From Corallococcus soli (lineage in GTDB: Bacteria; Myxococcota; Myxococcia; Myxococcales; Myxococcaceae): DNA of 64,000 nt. The translations under genes were made by a program, and so were the position numbers. Under the pieces are notes generated by a model. It was not told the origin of the DNA. It saw only the letters and a list, made by a program, of their open reading frames with translations, and did no database searches. Below, in pieces: positions 61,531-64,000 of the stretch (position 1 is the first letter of the stretch; every line of letters starts with the position of its first letter). The stretch spans positions 277,941 through 341,940 of the forward strand of contig NZ_JAAIYO010000009.1 of the NCBI RefSeq assembly GCF_014930455.1. Direction: 5' to 3'.

Positions 61531-62754
61531 ATGAAGGCCGTCGTATTCCATGGCATTGGCGACATCCGGCTGGACGACGTCCCGGAGCCGAAGCTCAAGG
61601 ACCCCACGGACGCCGTCGTCCGGCTCACGGCCAGCGCCATCTGCGGCACCGACCTGCACATGATTCGCGGCACCATGGTCGGCATGAAGCCCGGCACCGT
61701 GCTGGGCCATGAAGGCGTGGGCGTCATCGAGGAGCTGGGCGAGGACGTGCGCAACTTCAACGTGGGCGACCGCGTGGTCATCTGCTCCACCATCGCGTGC
61801 GGCAACTGCTCCTACTGCCGGGCCGGCTACTATTCCCAGTGCAACGACGCCAACCCCAACGGCCCCGCCGCGGGCACCGCCTTCTTCGGCGGCCCCGGCA
61901 TGACGGGCCCCTTCGACGGCCTCCAGGCGGAGAAGGCGCGCATCCCGTTCGCGCACGTCACCATGGTGAAGGTGCCCGACGGCGTCACCGACGATCAGGC
62001 CATCCTCGTCTCCGACATCTTCCCCACCGGCTACTTCGGCGCGGAGATGGCGGAGATCAAACCCGGTGACACCGTGGCCGTGTACGGCTGCGGCCCCGTG
62101 GGCCTGTTCGCCATCGTGAGCGCGAAGCTGATGGGCGCCGGCCGCGTGTTCGCCATCGACTGCCACGAGGACCGGCTGGAGCTGGCGCGAATGCAGGGCG
62201 CGGAGGTCATCAACTTCGAGGAGGAAGACCCCGTGGAGACGCTCAAGCGCTTCACCGCGGGCATCGGCGTGGACCGCGCCATCGACGCGGTGGGCGTGGA
62301 CGCCATGCACGCGCACCACGGCCCCGCCGCGAAGAAGTCCAAGGCGGAGAAGCCCGAGTTCAAGCGCGAGGTGGCCATGGTCGCCCCCAAGACGAAGCCG
62401 GACGGCGACAACTGGGTGCCGGGCGACGGGCCGTCACAGGCCGCGCAGTGGGCGGTGCAGTCGCTGGCCAAGGCCGGGACGCTGTCCATCATCGGCGTGT
62501 ACCCGCAGACGATGAACGCGTTCCCCATTGGCGACGCGATGAACAAGAACCTCACCCTGCGCATGGGCAACTGCAACCACCGCAAGTACATCCCGCGCCT
62601 GCTGGAGCTGGTGCGCTCCGGCACCGTGGACCCCACCGCCATCCTGAGCCACGTGAAGTCCATGGCCTCCGCCATCGACGCCTACCGCAACTTCGACTTG
62701 CGCAAGCCGGGCTGGGTGAAGGTGGAACTGGAGCCCGGCGCCACCGTCCAGTGA
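61531..62754 (+). CDS. Zinc-dependent alcohol dehydrogenase (formaldehyde dehydrogenase-like)
   Basis: This 407-residue medium-chain dehydrogenase has catalytic zinc ligands in TASAICGTDLHMIRG and VLGHEGVGVIEELG, structural zinc cysteines in STIACGNCSYCRAGYYSQC, and the NAD(P) motif AVYGCGPVGLFAIVSA. A long insertion (HHGPAAKKSKAEKPEFKREV) is typical of the glutathione-independent formaldehyde dehydrogenase branch. AAGGAG precedes the ATG at 61531. It probably oxidises small alcohols or aldehydes with NAD; the substrate is not determined by motifs alone. Confidence 0.93.
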   Translation: MKAVVFHGIGDIRLDDVPEPKLKDPTDAVVRLTASAICGTDLHMIRGTMVGMKPGTVLGHEGVGVIEELGEDVRNFNVGDRVVICSTIACGNCSYCRAGYYSQCNDANPNGPAAGTAFFGGPGMTGPFDGLQAEKARIPFAHVTMVKVPDGVTDDQAILVSDIFPTGYFGAEMAEIKPGDTVAVYGCGPVGLFAIVSAKLMGAGRVFAIDCHEDRLELARMQGAEVINFEEEDPVETLKRFTAGIGVDRAIDAVGVDAMHAHHGPAAKKSKAEKPEFKREVAMVAPKTKPDGDNWVPGDGPSQAAQWAVQSLAKAGTLSIIGVYPQTMNAFPIGDAMNKNLTLRMGNCNHRKYIPRLLELVRSGTVDPTAILSHVKSMASAIDAYRNFDLRKPGWVKVELEPGATVQ

Positions 62755-62768
62755 CGGCGCGGAGGCCT

Positions 62769-62792
62769 GGAGCAGCGCGGTGGGGCTGCTCC
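62769..62792 (+). terminator. Perfect hairpin after alcohol dehydrogenase gene
   Basis: GGAGCAGC at 62769-62776 pairs with GCTGCTCC at 62785-62792 around GCGGTGGG. It lies 14 bp after the dehydrogenase stop and before the next gene. No T tract is present. Confidence 0.45.
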
Positions 62793-62836
62793 GACGAGAT
62801 GGCATCACCGCCAATCGGTTGGCAGAATCCCGGCGC

Positions 62837-63394
62837 ATGAGCGACGAGGACCTTGCCGGCCGGCTGGCGCGCAACCTGCGGACCCTGCGTGAGACGCGTG
62901 GTGCCACGCAGGTGCAGCTCGCGAAGTTGGCCGGCGTGCCCCGGGCCACCTGGGCGCACATGGAGTCCGGCGCGGCCAACCCCACCCTCTCCGTGCTGCA
63001 CCGGGTTGCGGGAGCGCTCCAGGTGTCGCTGGAGGAGCTGCTGGCCCGTCCCAAGGCGAGCGCCCGGCACTACCGCCGCGACAGCCTCCCGACGCGCCAG
63101 CGTGGCGCTGCCTTCCTGCGCAAGCTCCTGCCCGACCCGCTCCCCGGCATGGAGTTCGACCGGCTGGAGCTGCCACCGCAAGCGCGCATCACCGGCGTGC
63201 CCCACACGCCCGGCACCCGCGAGTACCTGGCCTGTGAGTCCGGCACGCTCGCGCTGGTGGCCAGCGGCGAGCGCTTCGTGCTCGAAGTGGGCGACGTCGT
63301 CGTCTTCCGGGGCGACCAGAAGCACTCGTACGAGAACCCGGGGACGCGCACCGCGGTGGGGTACTCCGTCGTGCTGCTCACCCCGTCACTCTGA
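62837..63394 (+). CDS. XRE family regulator with cupin domain
   Basis: This 185-residue protein has an N-terminal helix-turn-helix of the Xre/SinR type (RLARNLRTLRETRGATQVQL, KLAGVPRATWAHMESGAANP). Its C-terminal cupin domain (from about 105) has TREYLACESGTLALVASGER and DVVVFRGDQKHSYENPGTRT, whose His may bind metal or ligand. ATG 62837 is preferred over an upstream GTG at 62780. Such regulators often sense small metabolites and control a neighbouring gene; the dehydrogenase upstream or the convergent gene would be candidates. Confidence 0.92.
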   Translation: MSDEDLAGRLARNLRTLRETRGATQVQLAKLAGVPRATWAHMESGAANPTLSVLHRVAGALQVSLEELLARPKASARHYRRDSLPTRQRGAAFLRKLLPDPLPGMEFDRLELPPQARITGVPHTPGTREYLACESGTLALVASGERFVLEVGDVVVFRGDQKHSYENPGTRTAVGYSVVLLTPSL

Positions 63395-63418
63395 CGCCCC
63401 GCGAAGCCAGGCGGGGCG
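63395..63418. terminator. Hairpin between convergent genes
   Basis: CGCCCCGC pairs with GCGGGGCG around GAAGCCAG. It begins directly after the XRE-cupin stop and lies 22 bp before the stop of the convergent beta-barrel-like gene. It may serve both. Confidence 0.55.
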
Positions 63419-63439
63419 CGAGGCACGGGCGGCCCGTCG

Positions 63440-64000
63440 CTACGTCCCACCGCCCTGCCAGATGAGCATCCCCATCACGCCCACGTCGCGCGCTCCACCC
63501 GTGTGGAGACGCCACGGCACCGCCACGCCCAGCTCCAGCGACTCCACCGGATGCGCCAGCAGGCCCGGCGCCAGCAGCACCGTGGAGGTGCCGTCCTCGT
63601 CGCGCCACGCCGCCTCCACCGTGGGCCGCAGCGGCCCCAGCGCCAGCACCGCGCCCGCCGCGAAGTCCGGATGGAGTGCCCCGCCCAGCCCGCGCACCCC
63701 GGGAAGCTCCTCCGCCTTGAGCTGGAGGTTGAAGCCCAGCGGCCCCACGTCTTGATACGCCAGCAGGTACGGCTCGAATCCGGGGCGGAAGCGGTCATCC
63801 ACCCGGTCGCGCGTGGCCAGCAGGTCCAGGCCCACGCTGAGCGTGAAGCCGCGCCGGCCATCATTGATGAGCGCCCAGCCCACGCCGGCCTCCGCGGAGT
63901 CCAGCCCGCGCGGATCCTCCGGCGTCGTCAGCGCCACCGCCGCCTCCACCTGCACGCGGTCACTGATGCCGTACTCGGCGAACACTGGCAGGTCGAAGGT
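63440..64000 (-). CDS. Beta-barrel-like envelope protein, 5' end beyond window
   Basis: The visible 186 residues run off the right edge; the frame continues as TFDLPVFAEYGISDRVQVEA. It shows alternating hydrophobic/polar strands (RRGFTLSVGLDLLATRDRVD, VGPLGFNLQLKAEELPGVRG, ESLELGVAVPWRLHTGGARD) with frequent Gly and aromatic ends, typical of outer-membrane barrels of the transporter/DUF type. It ends LIWQGGGT. The signal peptide would be upstream of the window. The function cannot be inferred. Confidence 0.65.
   Translation of the reverse strand, partial: TFDLPVFAEYGISDRVQVEAAVALTTPEDPRGLDSAEAGVGWALINDGRRGFTLSVGLDLLATRDRVDDRFRPGFEPYLLAYQDVGPLGFNLQLKAEELPGVRGLGGALHPDFAAGAVLALGPLRPTVEAAWRDEDGTSTVLLAPGLLAHPVESLELGVAVPWRLHTGGARDVGVMGMLIWQGGGT

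Overview
The window is high-GC DNA in which third codon positions are almost always G or C. Serine/threonine kinases, HD-GYP and hybrid signalling proteins, lipoproteins, a lysine/alanine-rich histone H1-like protein and a DUF3396-family protein together point to a myxobacterium of the Myxococcaceae, most like Corallococcus or Myxococcus. The assignment rests on gene content and base composition; no database search was run.

Layout. The left end (1-4.7 kb) has a partial crotonase, then two co-directional large genes: a 706-residue protein with a clear OTU cysteine-protease domain and an upstream ADP-ribosyltransferase-like segment, and a 531-residue protein with an IQ-like motif. From 4.7 to 11 kb lie membrane proteins (DUF1624-like and DUF418), a 14-repeat Kelch lipoprotein and a DHFR-like reductase. 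From 11 to 13.9 kb a minus-strand galM-galK operon ends in a truncated sugar-ABC ATPase. From 13.9 to 16.3 kb a cNMP-binding/FAD oxidoreductase is paired with a UBP-type zinc finger. From 16.3 to 23.1 kb are small secreted proteins, a DUF4386/Crp pair, an OafA-like acyltransferase and a divergent LysR/DUF2306 pair.

From 23.1 to 26.5 kb is a scarred accessory segment: IS91-like transposase remnants, a 52-bp direct repeat, an AT-richer DUF3800 gene, a frameshifted pseudogene, a CDS of unknown function and tRNA-Pro(CGG). From 26.7 to 49.3 kb the DNA is core-like and dense: response regulator, rpe, GAF/HD-GYP, pyk, SprT-like protease, NFACT protein, H1-like protein, GH1 glucosidase, dus, M50 protease, ECF sigma/anti-sigma, two peroxiredoxins, ClC channel, a 1,186-residue HEAT-like protein, a CgeB-like glycosyltransferase and an amidohydrolase that lacks two expected metal ligands.

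From 49.5 to 64 kb come two Ser/Thr kinases, a lipoprotein esterase, a ChbG/YdjC deacetylase, a histidine kinase with a degenerate receiver, queF, a lipoprotein nuclease-like toxin candidate overlapping its probable DUF3396 immunity gene, a coiled-coil protein, a Ppx/GppA phosphatase, a zinc alcohol dehydrogenase, an XRE-cupin regulator and a partial beta-barrel-like protein. Convergent gene pairs are often separated by GC-rich hairpins without a strong T tract.

The most noteworthy candidates are the lipoprotein/DUF3396 pair at 57.3-59.0 kb, which resembles a SitA/SitI-type kin-discrimination toxin-immunity module, and the OTU/ART-like two-gene unit at 1.0-4.7 kb.
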